A stretch of 64,000 nucleotides of DNA from CAYJHC01 sp964369465 (lineage in GTDB: Bacteria; Bacillota; Clostridia; Peptostreptococcales; Anaerovoracaceae), in contig CAYJEX010000006.1 of assembly GCA_964369465.1 (NCBI GenBank), positions 10,972-74,971 of the forward strand, written 5' to 3'. The notes beneath the pieces are model-generated. The model was not told where the DNA came from. It was given only the letters and a program-made list of their open reading frames with translations, and searched no databases. The translations under genes were made by a program, and so were the position numbers. This document shows positions 51,955 through 60,426 of the stretch, in pieces. Each line of letters starts with the position of its first letter. The stretch's first letter is position 1.

Positions 51955-51963
51955 ATTATACCA
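51955..51963 (-). promoter_or_regulatory. murC: extended -10 promoter of murC
   Basis: On the minus strand TGG directly before TATAAT (full string TATGGTATAAT), about 23 bases before the start codon. No good -35 is visible, as expected for an extended -10. Confidence 0.5.
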
Positions 51964-52136
51964 TATTTTCTTTGTTTTTAAAATATAACGTTCAAATATT
52001 TATTCTTGCTTTTGTAATCCTGTACTTTTTTCAATACAATATTTTGAAAATTATAAATATAATCACATTTACTGGCTTATGAAATTATTTTCATAAGGAA
52101 AATAACCTTAAATTATGGTTTTTTTTTGCATTTTTG

Positions 52137-52165
52137 TTGAAATTTCATTATCGTGAGTATATAAT
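52137..52165 (+). promoter_or_regulatory. spoVG: sigma-A promoter of spoVG
   Basis: TTGAAA (52137-52142), a 17-base spacer and a perfect TATAAT (52160-52165), 44 bases before the start codon. I do not see a sigma-H box at a matching position. Confidence 0.75.
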
Positions 52166-52209
52166 GTGTTTAATATAATTCTAAAAATTTATTTCGAAAG
52201 GGGATCTAT

Positions 52210-52485
52210 ATGAATATTACAGATGTTCGAGTACGAAGAATTACAGACGACGGAAAAATGAAAGCTGTAGTTTCAATTACTTTTGATGATGTATTCGTTG
52301 TTCACGACATCAAAATAATTGATGGGCAAAACGGTTTGTTTATTGCCATGCCAAGTAAAAAAATGGGCGAAGGAGACTTTAGAGATATAGCGCATCCACT
52401 AGAGTCAAATACAAGGAACCAAATCAGAGATGCAATTTTCGCAGAGTACGAAAAAGTCCTTGCTGAAAGCGCTTCATTAGACTAG
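52210..52485 (+). CDS. spoVG: septation/sporulation regulator SpoVG
   Basis: A 91-residue protein of normal SpoVG length. It shows the conserved start NITDVRVRRI, the VSITFDDVFVVHDIKII strands and the PSKKMGEGDFRDIAHPL motif that forms the nucleic acid-binding surface. SpoVG binds DNA and RNA and affects septation, sporulation and virulence genes. GAAAGGGG lies 7 bases upstream of the ATG. Single-gene unit, ended by a strong bidirectional terminator. Confidence 0.97.
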   Translation: MNITDVRVRRITDDGKMKAVVSITFDDVFVVHDIKIIDGQNGLFIAMPSKKMGEGDFRDIAHPLESNTRNQIRDAIFAEYEKVLAESASLD

Positions 52486-52535
52486 ATATATTTATTCATT
52501 TAAATATATACCCTTGTTATTTTAGAAATAATAAC

Positions 52536-52567
52536 AAAAAGACTTCTATAAATGTAGAAGTCTTTTT
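52536..52567. terminator. bidirectional terminator between spoVG and the lipoprotein gene
   Basis: Perfect 13-bp stem (52536-52548 with 52555-52567) with A5 on the left and T5-6 on the right, so it works for both converging genes. A second small hairpin lies just before it (52515-52534). Confidence 0.88.
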
Positions 52568-52605
52568 TCATGTAGTTATAAACAACTATGTTTTTTAATA
52601 TTTAA

Positions 52606-53214
52606 CTATTCTGCCATTCCAACAACACTTGCCAATATCGCTTGAACTTCTGGATCATTTACGTTAATGCTTTCATCAGAAGTATTTGGCTCTATAGTAA
52701 GTTCAATCATAACTCCAGCATCGTCTAATGTAAATAATCTAACGACTGGTTTATTTGTTAATCCACTAGCCAAGTATGTGATTCCAGACCATTCTTTGCC
52801 ATTTAATGTAAAAGGAACTATTTCATATAAGTCATTGCCTTCTTGAGCACCTAAATAAAATGAATAATCAATCTCTGTTCTGTTAGTAAAAACCATAGCC
52901 TCCACAAATGGGAAAGCATCAATTGTACCTAATTCATCGATTTCTGCTTTTGTTGCACTAGAAACTCTAAACATATCTACTGGTGAGCTTTCAACATCGT
53001 TATACCATCCATCAGGTACTAAGAATTGAATTTTGCCTTGAGTTACTGTTTCGCCTGTTACAGATGCCCAATCAGCTTCTACAAAACCAAGATCCATTGT
53101 TTCAACCCCGCCATCTCCAGATCCAGAACTTCCTTCTTCACCTTCTCCTCCACCGCATGCAGCTAGAGCAAATGTCATCATGAACATTAATAACACTACT
53201 AATAATTTTTTCAT
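52606..53214 (-). CDS. lipoprotein, family not recognised
   Basis: A 202-residue protein with a type II signal peptide, lipobox LAAC (Cys20) and a Gly/Ser/Glu-rich linker typical of extracytoplasmic lipoproteins. The mature domain is beta-rich and includes IQFLVPDGWYNDVESS and FTLDDAGVMIELTIEP. The lipobox form and the VPDGWY strand recall the lipoprotein at 19.2 kb. It is convergent with spoVG and shares its terminator. Function unknown. Confidence 0.75.
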   Translation of the reverse strand: MKKLLVVLLMFMMTFALAACGGGEGEEGSSGSGDGGVETMDLGFVEADWASVTGETVTQGKIQFLVPDGWYNDVESSPVDMFRVSSATKAEIDELGTIDAFPFVEAMVFTNRTEIDYSFYLGAQEGNDLYEIVPFTLNGKEWSGITYLASGLTNKPVVRLFTLDDAGVMIELTIEPNTSDESINVNDPEVQAILASVVGMAE

Positions 53215-53455
53215 TCCTAACTCCCTTCCTAACTAACAAAATGTCATATATAATATATAACAAACAACGATAATGTATTGTGATTAATTCTTAGAATTAC
53301 ATAGAATTTCAATTGCACATTATTGTCTCATCTAAGATTAAGTCACAACTATTTCCAATTTATTATATCATAGAAGTATTATATTGTATCTTTATTTATA
53401 CAAAATTGTATTTTTTTTTATACAAGATAATATTTTTATTTATATATACTAATCT
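53215..53455. other. AT-rich gap between the lipoprotein and the amidase gene
   Basis: 241 bases, over 75% A+T, with no open frame of note and no clear hairpin. It should contain the promoter of the lipoprotein gene. Confidence 0.4.
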
Positions 53456-54640
53456 TTATTTATGATGTATTATCCCTTTATTTGAGTTGAAATTTATTTT
53501 ATATATCGTTAATCCTTTTTTTATATCATCCAAGTCAATTCTATCGTAAATGAGTGATTTGTCTGATTTGATATATAAACTTTTGCCACTCAAATCATAC
53601 ATAATAACATATTGGGTATAATCATCGCCACCACCATATATTATTCGTCCATCTAATGAGTGATCTTTGAAAGTAACCTCACCTTTTTCATTTTCTAACA
53701 AATAATTATAATATAAATATCCTCCATGTCTAGGTACTATAACTGAGGAAATTATTTCACTTCCTTTTAGAAGCATTTCATCGTCACAAAAATCTCTTCC
53801 ACAATTTGACAAATGCTTCAGCGTTGCAAGCCTTATGAAACGATCAGTCGATGTATATGATCCTGGAAAAACATTGCTTCTTAAATATGTTTTTTTTGTA
53901 TCATCCCCTTTTATTTCAATTCCATCTAATTCAAACTTATATATAGGCGGTGATATTTGTTTTAAATCTCTTCTTCTTCCTACTTGCAGTTCTAGTGACG
54001 AACCAATATACCATGACAAATTGCTTATATGCTCACAATAACTTGGTGAGTTGGTGAATACACCGATAGTGTTATTATGCAATGTGAATTTACCACCTTC
54101 ATCTGCTTCAAGTGCGACACTGCCTCCGTTATTGTCAAGAAAAATATAATGCATAGTAGCCTGTAGACTATATTGGTTATGTATAACATTTGTAACAACA
54201 ATTTCGGACGCAAGTTTCTTCACATCTTCAACATTCCCACAATTTGAAAGAAAATATGTTACTATTTCCATCCCCTCCACACCTATTTTGTCTGATTTAT
54301 CTTTCTTTAACATCTCTTTGTCTATAGATGTCCCTTCGACATAATACAACAATCCTCCTACAAGCCCTTTTTCATTAATCCCATCCAGCAGCCTTTCATA
54401 TGGTTTACCAAACGATACTCCTAAGATTGAATATTTGGACTCTATATTCTCATTGTTTGAAAAATTAAAATTGTACCCTTTATTAAAAGATATGACTTCA
54501 CTGCCTGCTTTCCAAACATTAGCGTTGTCATCCATATCACATGTTCTAAACCAATAATGATTATTCGTTTTTGATGTCAATTTAATTGACGAACAACCAA
54601 ACTTATACTTTGGATGTTCATTACCTAATTTTTTATTCAT
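53456..54640 (-). CDS. choloylglycine hydrolase-fold amidase (Ntn, linear amide C-N hydrolase family)
   Basis: A 394-residue protein. The N-terminal nucleophile candidate is Cys16 (KFGCSSIKL), followed by NHYWFRTCDMDD, which resembles the catalytic start and NxDxE-type segment of bile salt hydrolases. Later motifs are GVFTNSPSY (oxyanion Asn) and FPGSYTSTDRFIRLATLKH (catalytic Arg). The 15 residues before Cys16 would need removal for activity, as a propeptide. Family members cleave bile salts, penicillin V or acyl-homoserine lactones; the substrate here is unknown. No signal peptide, so it probably acts in the cytoplasm. Confidence 0.85.
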   Translation of the reverse strand: MNKKLGNEHPKYKFGCSSIKLTSKTNNHYWFRTCDMDDNANVWKAGSEVISFNKGYNFNFSNNENIESKYSILGVSFGKPYERLLDGINEKGLVGGLLYYVEGTSIDKEMLKKDKSDKIGVEGMEIVTYFLSNCGNVEDVKKLASEIVVTNVIHNQYSLQATMHYIFLDNNGGSVALEADEGGKFTLHNNTIGVFTNSPSYCEHISNLSWYIGSSLELQVGRRRDLKQISPPIYKFELDGIEIKGDDTKKTYLRSNVFPGSYTSTDRFIRLATLKHLSNCGRDFCDDEMLLKGSEIISSVIVPRHGGYLYYNYLLENEKGEVTFKDHSLDGRIIYGGGDDYTQYVIMYDLSGKSLYIKSDKSLIYDRIDLDDIKKGLTIYKINFNSNKGIIHHK

Positions 54641-54775
54641 TTATCTCTCCTCATATTTCTGCATGCAATAAAGGTTCAATCTAATGAAACACAATCTATA
54701 CCACACATATGCAAAAGCAATCCTAAACTCACTACTTTATATCACAGATTTTCATTTTACTTATTTTACAAATAA

Positions 54776-54784
54776 ATTATACCA
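54776..54784 (-). promoter_or_regulatory. extended -10 promoter of the amidase gene
   Basis: On the minus strand TGG plus TATAAT, within the string TATGGTATAATTT that also precedes murC and the exporter operon at 4.6 kb. Confidence 0.45.
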
Positions 54785-54903
54785 TATTTCTTATTATGGA
54801 TTTTTTAGATACTGAGTTTACTTTTCCAAATTAATCAGAAATCACATATTTTCTTCCATCTAGCATATATTCAAGATATTGAGAAGTAATTATTTCAGTT
54901 TTA

Positions 54904-54933
54904 TTGAATAATAAAACTAAAACAGGGTATACT
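54904..54933 (+). promoter_or_regulatory. promoter of the thioredoxin-ccdA operon
   Basis: TTGAAT (54904-54909), an 18-base spacer and TATACT (54928-54933), 42 bases before the start codon. Confidence 0.5.
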
Positions 54934-54974
54934 TAATATAACAAAACATATCTTTAAAATATAAGGAGGGAAAA

Positions 54975-55499
54975 ATGACTAACAAAAAGAAAATAGCACG
55001 TATAGTCGTACCACTTGTTATTATTCTAACTGTAGGTGGACTATGGATATATAAAAGCATATCAGAAAATAGCGAGGTTGCGTCAAACCACGACACTCCA
55101 CTAGAAATATCAAGTGTTGATATGAACGAAGTGAAATCTCACAACCTTCCAATAATGCTGGATTTTGGTGGCGAGGATTGCCAGCCATGCCAGATTATGA
55201 AACCAGACTTAGAAAAAGTTCATGACGAACTTGAAGGAAAAGCACTAATATACTATATTGATGTTTGGGCTGAACCAACAAGCGCTGAGGGATTTCCAAT
55301 ACAAGTAGTTCCTACTCAAATTTTTATGAACCCTGATGGAACTCCATATCAGCCAAGTGATGATGTGTATAACACAGTTCCTGGTTTGAAAATCTATTCT
55401 TCAAAAGAAACGGGCGAGCACCTTTGGACCGTACATGAGGGAATTTTGACAGAAATTCAAATGAATGAAATTTTTGAAGATATGGGAGTAAAAGTATGA
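54975..55499 (+). CDS. membrane-anchored thioredoxin-like protein
   Basis: A 174-residue protein. A membrane anchor (about residues 8-27) is followed by an extracytoplasmic thioredoxin domain. The redox pair is Cys69-Gln-Pro-Cys72 in FGGEDCQPCQIM, and the cis-proline loop is VVPTQIF. It should reduce or exchange disulfides outside the cell, receiving electrons through the CcdA-like protein encoded next. AGGAGGG precedes the ATG. Its last four bases overlap the next start (ATGA), so translation is coupled. Confidence 0.92.
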   Translation: MTNKKKIARIVVPLVIILTVGGLWIYKSISENSEVASNHDTPLEISSVDMNEVKSHNLPIMLDFGGEDCQPCQIMKPDLEKVHDELEGKALIYYIDVWAEPTSAEGFPIQVVPTQIFMNPDGTPYQPSDDVYNTVPGLKIYSSKETGEHLWTVHEGILTEIQMNEIFEDMGVKV

Positions 55500-56185
55500 T
55501 AAATGATTGGATAGAAATTCTAAGTAATTTCATACAAGAAAGCACATGGCTTGCACCAGTTATTGCTTTTTTAGCTGGAATTTTAACATCCCTTACTCCA
55601 TGTTCTCTTTCAAGCATTCCTTTAATTGTAGGATATGTTGGAGGAACTTCTACAGAAACCAAAAGAGCATTCAAACTATCCTTAGTTTTTGTTATTGGTT
55701 CTGCAATAACATTTACAGCTTTTGGAGTAATTGCATCCATCGCCGGAGGACTTATTGGCAGCACTGCTAGCTGGTGGTATATTCTAATTGGAATATTAAT
55801 GATTCTTATGGCATTGCAAATTTGGGAACTGTATCAATTTATCCCGTCTGCAAATATAATGTCCAAAAATAAAAAGAAGGGATATATAGGCGCTTTTGTC
55901 GCTGGAATCTTCGGTGGTATATTTTCATCACCTTGTGCAACACCGATGCTTATTGTATTACTTGCATATGTTGCTGGACAAGGAACAATATTACAAGGAA
56001 CACTGTTGTTGTTAGTATATTCAATTGGACATGGAATCTTAGCTGTTATTGCAGGTACTTCCGTAGGATTCGTGAACAAAATAGTAAACGATGATAAATA
56101 TGGGAAAATCAGTAATGTCCTAAAAATAATAATGGGTACTCTCGTTCTTCTAATTGGTCTATACATGATTTACCAAGGGTTTTAA
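55496..56185 (+). CDS. CcdA-family thiol electron transporter
   Basis: A 229-residue membrane protein with six hydrophobic helices. The two reactive cysteines lie in LTPCSLSSIP (Cys36, first helix) and SSPCATPML (about residue 146, fourth helix), the inverted-repeat layout of CcdA/DsbD. It carries reducing equivalents across the membrane from cytoplasmic thioredoxin to the outer thioredoxin-like protein encoded just before it. No cytochrome c maturation genes are nearby, so the target is probably other extracytoplasmic thiols. Confidence 0.92.
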   Translation: MINDWIEILSNFIQESTWLAPVIAFLAGILTSLTPCSLSSIPLIVGYVGGTSTETKRAFKLSLVFVIGSAITFTAFGVIASIAGGLIGSTASWWYILIGILMILMALQIWELYQFIPSANIMSKNKKKGYIGAFVAGIFGGIFSSPCATPMLIVLLAYVAGQGTILQGTLLLLVYSIGHGILAVIAGTSVGFVNKIVNDDKYGKISNVLKIIMGTLVLLIGLYMIYQGF

Positions 56186-56263
56186 AAATTTCAAAACATA
56201 AATATTTCTAGATTACTAACCTCAAAGGTAAATGTATAAAATGCGAGTTAAATGATACTTAAT

Positions 56264-56300
56264 AAAAAAAGTAGCAAGTAAAAAATTACTTGCTACTTTA
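56264..56300. terminator. bidirectional terminator between ccdA-like and KilA-N genes
   Basis: Perfect 14-bp stem (56268-56281 with 56286-56299) with a 4-base loop. The minus strand has a longer T-run (T7), so it ends the defence-like operon as well as the ccdA operon. A second small palindrome (CGTGCAAA/TTTGCACG) lies at 56313-56329. Confidence 0.85.
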
Positions 56301-56331
56301 TTGGAAAAATAGCGTGCAAATTTTGCACGTT

Positions 56332-56601
56332 TTAACGATAGGAAGCAACCTGATGTATACTAATTTTATAACTGTTAAGCCCTGCTTGACTTTTAATTAT
56401 GGCGAATTCGCCATAATTAAAATCAGGATTGTGAATTTGTTCCCATATCCCTAAAAATTCAATTGTATTTCGATTTCTTAGCCAATCTGAAATAAAAAAA
56501 TCTCCATCCTTAGATTTTAACATATCCGTAAGAGATATATAGTCCTTACTATCAATATTGACTACCGTTATTTCAGAACCATTTACATTTAATTTTGACA
56601 T
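56332..56601 (-). CDS. KilA-N domain protein, C-terminally truncated
   Basis: An 89-residue protein. It matches the start of KilA-N domain proteins (KDYISLTDMLKSKDGDFFISDWLRNRNTIEFLG split: DYISLTDM, DFFISDWLRNRNTIEFLG, then NPDFNYGEFAIIKSQAGLNSY), which are normally about 250 residues long and go on with a longer DNA-binding region. Here the frame stops soon after GLNSYKIS and is followed directly by terminators. It lies 51 bases downstream of the helicase gene. It may be a residual fragment of a phage-type gene, or a mini-protein of the system. Confidence 0.75.
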   Translation of the reverse strand: MSKLNVNGSEITVVNIDSKDYISLTDMLKSKDGDFFISDWLRNRNTIEFLGIWEQIHNPDFNYGEFAIIKSQAGLNSYKISIHQVASYR

Positions 56602-56652
56602 TTATCCACCTCACAATTTATTTTGTATTCCTAAATCTAATATTATTCTTTT

Positions 56653-59220
56653 TCATAACTTTAGGTCATTAAAGATAATATTAATATCCTCTTCATCTAC
56701 ACTAACTGGCTCAAGCTTGTTGTTTTCTATAGCTTCTAACATAGTCTGCTCTTTTTCTAGTAATCGATTATAAATTTTTTCATCCAACGAATAGCGAGAA
56801 TTATCCGCTGTTACATACTCTGTTTGTAAGTAATAATATTGTGTATACTGATTATCTTTTAACCCTAATCTATGTATTCTATCTTTTGATTGCAATAAAT
56901 GTACAAGATTATAACTATATTCAAAGTAAATAGCATCATGACAAATTCCATGCAGCGAAACCGACTCTGCAAGAGTATGCGGATTTGTAATTAGTACATC
57001 TATTTTTCCTTCTTTAAATTCATCTAATGTAATACCTCTTTTTTCATTGTCTACATTCCCGAATATAACATCAACCTTTAGCCCTAAAGATTCTAATTTT
57101 TTCTGTATTCTTAAAATCGAATCAACAAATATGCACCAAACTATAACTGGTTTTTTATTGTGATATAGTTTCAAGATATTTTCAATACATAATTTAAATT
57201 TCGTAGTTTTCTCGATAGAATTAATTAAAGATACAATAGTTGCCGAGTAATCTTTATAGTCAATTTCATCAATTGTTCCTTGGGTATATAGAATGTCAGA
57301 AAAGTCCTCGCCGCCACTATCAATTGCCTTAAGTAGCATTTTGGGATTAGATTCGAGTTGTAAAAGTCTTATTATCAAGGCTAATTTATTTTTTGCATAC
57401 TTCATACATAATATGTTGAAAATTTCGTTTTCTGCCCTACTAGCCAATGTATTTAAAAAAATATCTGGACTAGCAACAGGCACAGATAACTGCTCTTTGG
57501 TTGTTCTACAAAAAAATGGTTGAATTTTATTATTAATATCTCCTATATCGCTACTACTTGGATTTTTCAATTGACTATCTGTAAAATTAAAAAAATCAGC
57601 ATATTCATCATGGTAGAGTATGTTTAGCATATTTCTTATATCGCTATACGAATTTGGTATAGGTGTTCCTGTCATTGTTATAATGTATTTAGCATTTTTA
57701 GAAACTTCTAGCGAATCTTCTGCTCTTTGTCCATTAATAGCTTTAATTTTATGAACTTCATCATATACCAATAGAGTTTTATTATCAATAAGCTCACATA
57801 CTTCATCTAATATAGAGTTTAAGCTTTCATAGTTAAATAGTAGTAAATTTGCTCCACCGACACTATACAAAGTTGCATTCTTTTTTTCTCGCACAGAAGA
57901 ATAGTTTTGTATGTTAAATAAGTTCAATTTTTTCTTAACACCAAAGCTTGCATTAAATTCATCTATCCATGACCCAAAAGAGTTTTTAGGGCCTATCATC
58001 ACAATTTTATCTACAAATTCATGATGTGCCAAATATGCATATACACCTAAAACTGATGAAGTTTTTCCTGAACCAGGTACTGAAAAATTACTAGACTTTT
58101 GCATAGTACACATATAAAAAGAATCCCACATTTGTTTTTCTCGAAGATTTCTAGTCATATTACTATCAACCACATTCTTATATTCTATAAACTTCTTAGT
58201 CAAGCCAGAATGTTGCTGTTTAATTGCCAAGCCTAAGCTAGCTCTCTCTTTAATATAAAGTTCTTTATCTTTGATATGATTTTCTAATCTTTTAGTTACA
58301 AAGAAATTATAATTTTTTTGAGTAGAAATGCTTTCTAGTATTTGTATTATGTCCTTATAACTAATATATGTTAATGTTGTCTTAAAATAAATTTCCCCCA
58401 TATCTAAATCAGTATAATCAACACGGTAATTGATTTTTCTTTTATATTTCGGTGTATTTATAAGTTCATTAGCATCAATATTTAGATTTAATATTAGTTT
58501 GCTATCATAGTCAAGAATTATAGAATTTTTTTCTAAAAGAACTGGTTCAAAAAAAACTTTTCCTTTATTGTAATCCAATATTTTTTGCTTTATAACATTA
58601 TCTATATCTTTGACTATAATGTTAGGCATATTATCATTCCAAAGATTTTCAAAAGTATCTATGCTTTTTGTAATTTTGGAATAGTCGAAGTCCGACGCTT
58701 GCCAACTACAAGTAATATCAAAGGCTTCATAATTAGATTTAAATGCTGCATCTGTTTCATTGTTTGAACCTCTAAAGCAAATTATACTATCTTCTTTGTC
58801 TTTCATTATACCGAACTTATCATGAAAAATACCATGTTTTACAAAAGCCATTTTAATATCAATTGTCCCTATTGCAATCAAGTAAGCTAAATTTGATAAG
58901 TTAAATTCATCAAGCTTGGTAATCTCTTCATTCAATTTCGACAATAAAGAGGTTTTGATTTCATTTCTTAACTCATAACCTTGTTTGATTTCATTGTAAT
59001 TAATTTCATCTATCTCTGTTGATATTATCAATCGATATTTATGACCATTTTTAGAAAAATTTTCCAAACCTTGTGCGTAATTTGATAATGCTTTTGCTGA
59101 AAAATAAGCAGTTGCCCTATCATAAGTAACACTATGGCTCAACACAGGCGTGTAAAAATCACTCCCTATCTCATCCGAGATTGTTGAATATGTAGATTTA
59201 AGTTTAATAGTTTTAAACAT
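56653..59220 (-). CDS. PLD-domain plus SNF2-type helicase fusion protein
   Basis: An 855-residue protein. Residues about 1-220 form a phospholipase D-like nuclease region with GIFHDKFGIMKD (HxK) near 132 and FRGSNNET. After a linker comes an SF2/SNF2-like helicase: Walker A SVPGSGKTSS near 382, DEVH-box LLVYDEVHKIK near 487, TGTPIPN, and motif VI QSKDRIHRLG near 780. The HKD motif is spaced slightly off consensus, so nuclease activity is not certain. Such fusions are known in defence islands. Its start overlaps the ParB-like gene by 8 bases. Confidence 0.85.
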   Translation of the reverse strand: MFKTIKLKSTYSTISDEIGSDFYTPVLSHSVTYDRATAYFSAKALSNYAQGLENFSKNGHKYRLIISTEIDEINYNEIKQGYELRNEIKTSLLSKLNEEITKLDEFNLSNLAYLIAIGTIDIKMAFVKHGIFHDKFGIMKDKEDSIICFRGSNNETDAAFKSNYEAFDITCSWQASDFDYSKITKSIDTFENLWNDNMPNIIVKDIDNVIKQKILDYNKGKVFFEPVLLEKNSIILDYDSKLILNLNIDANELINTPKYKRKINYRVDYTDLDMGEIYFKTTLTYISYKDIIQILESISTQKNYNFFVTKRLENHIKDKELYIKERASLGLAIKQQHSGLTKKFIEYKNVVDSNMTRNLREKQMWDSFYMCTMQKSSNFSVPGSGKTSSVLGVYAYLAHHEFVDKIVMIGPKNSFGSWIDEFNASFGVKKKLNLFNIQNYSSVREKKNATLYSVGGANLLLFNYESLNSILDEVCELIDNKTLLVYDEVHKIKAINGQRAEDSLEVSKNAKYIITMTGTPIPNSYSDIRNMLNILYHDEYADFFNFTDSQLKNPSSSDIGDINNKIQPFFCRTTKEQLSVPVASPDIFLNTLASRAENEIFNILCMKYAKNKLALIIRLLQLESNPKMLLKAIDSGGEDFSDILYTQGTIDEIDYKDYSATIVSLINSIEKTTKFKLCIENILKLYHNKKPVIVWCIFVDSILRIQKKLESLGLKVDVIFGNVDNEKRGITLDEFKEGKIDVLITNPHTLAESVSLHGICHDAIYFEYSYNLVHLLQSKDRIHRLGLKDNQYTQYYYLQTEYVTADNSRYSLDEKIYNRLLEKEQTMLEAIENNKLEPVSVDEEDINIIFNDLKL

Positions 59221-60424
59221 TGAGCTGCTTCCTTATGTCAATAATATATCCTTCTATTGTATCTAGCTTTTCTTTTAATTCTACTTGTTGTTCTTGAGAT
59301 AATTTCTTTAATATATTGATATCTATATTATCTAGAGAATCAATGGCTTTATCTGCTAATTTTTGTGATTGATTTTTCGTAGTATCGCTATCAACTTTTG
59401 TTACGAATTTTTCTGTTACCCTTTTTAGTTTTTCTTCATAAGTTTTATTTGATTTAATTTGAGCAACATCTTTATTTGTTAATTCATTATAATTACAAAC
59501 CTCATCTAGTATTTGATCTACAACCTCAGCTTGCTCTTCTATATAATTATCAAGATGTTTTTTATTTGTCACTATCTTCCCTATTTTTCTCGCATATCTT
59601 GTTTTGTCTCCTTCTACAACAAATAGATTCGCGAACACAGTTTGTTTAATTTTTTCTTTTTGCTCCTCATTATTAATTTTTTGAAGCATCTTATGCAAGT
59701 CTTTTAATGGATCCACAAGATTCAGATCTCTTGCAATATGGAACTGTTTACTCATATTAAAAAAATCAAGAAATTCCACTAGCAATTTAGCAATTGCAAC
59801 TTCTTCTTTTATATCTTTAATATTTCTGCACACGCTAGCAGCGTATTCTTTTTCAGTTAGTAATTTTGTTTCGACTATATCGTGATGGATGCCAACCAAT
59901 CTATCAATAGGATTATAACTGACTTTTTCCTCCACACCATGTTGAAGTTGAAGCTCTAACATCTTAATTTGTTTTTTATTTTGTTCTATATCATAATCCA
60001 ATATTACTGCTTCAAAATATTGAGATACTTCATTTTTCTCCTGAATAGTTCTAATGCATGTGTACCTTCTGTTTCCATCAATTATTCTTCCATCCGATAA
60101 GACAACTCCAAAGCATTGTTGCCCAGTCATATCAATGCTATTTAGCGTCTTCTTAAAAGCCTTTGGATTTGATTCAACAATAAATTTATGAATCAAATCA
60201 TTGTAATGCTCTTTGTTGTTTATATCAAAAGTTTCAACATGATTCTTTTGTTTGTATTCATTCACTTGAGTTGCAATTCTATCATTTTGATCATTATAAT
60301 AAAGTAAATCTAGCTTAATCTTATATACTTCATGGTCTTTTGTGTGCCCGTCAATTGTCAAGCGTTGCTTTGAATCCGTTGGAATAACTGTTTTTAATTC
60401 AATCCCCTCTTTTAATAAATTCAT
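59213..60424 (-). CDS. ParB/Srx-fold protein
   Basis: A 403-residue protein. The motif GVVLSDGRIIDGNRRYTCIR near residues 107-125 is the ParB/sulfiredoxin nucleotide-binding core (GNRR in the place of GERR). No typical ParB helix-turn-helix or parS-binding region is evident; the rest is helical and charged. ParB-fold proteins can bind CTP or act as nucleases. GAGGAG lies 8 bases before the ATG. It sits between the sigma-like gene (2-base gap) and the PLD-helicase gene (8-base overlap), so all three are one coupled operon. Confidence 0.85.
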   Translation of the reverse strand: MNLLKEGIELKTVIPTDSKQRLTIDGHTKDHEVYKIKLDLLYYNDQNDRIATQVNEYKQKNHVETFDINNKEHYNDLIHKFIVESNPKAFKKTLNSIDMTGQQCFGVVLSDGRIIDGNRRYTCIRTIQEKNEVSQYFEAVILDYDIEQNKKQIKMLELQLQHGVEEKVSYNPIDRLVGIHHDIVETKLLTEKEYAASVCRNIKDIKEEVAIAKLLVEFLDFFNMSKQFHIARDLNLVDPLKDLHKMLQKINNEEQKEKIKQTVFANLFVVEGDKTRYARKIGKIVTNKKHLDNYIEEQAEVVDQILDEVCNYNELTNKDVAQIKSNKTYEEKLKRVTEKFVTKVDSDTTKNQSQKLADKAIDSLDNIDINILKKLSQEQQVELKEKLDTIEGYIIDIRKQLNV

Positions 60425-60426
60425 AA

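Larger units (their letters stand above)
54641..54974. other. divergent intergenic region (amidase / thioredoxin)
   Basis: 334 bases with no gene. It holds the extended -10 of the amidase gene (54776-54784, minus) and the promoter of the thioredoxin gene (54904-54933, plus). Confidence 0.5.

Noticed and set aside
52081..52110. A sigma-H promoter before spoVG (AAGGAAAAT)
   Set aside because: No matching sigma-H -10 box at the right distance, whereas a good sigma-A promoter lies closer to the gene.
54975..55499. The thioredoxin-like protein as a candidate selenoprotein, given selA and tRNA-Sec
   Set aside because: Its active site is an ordinary Cys-Gln-Pro-Cys with no in-frame UGA.
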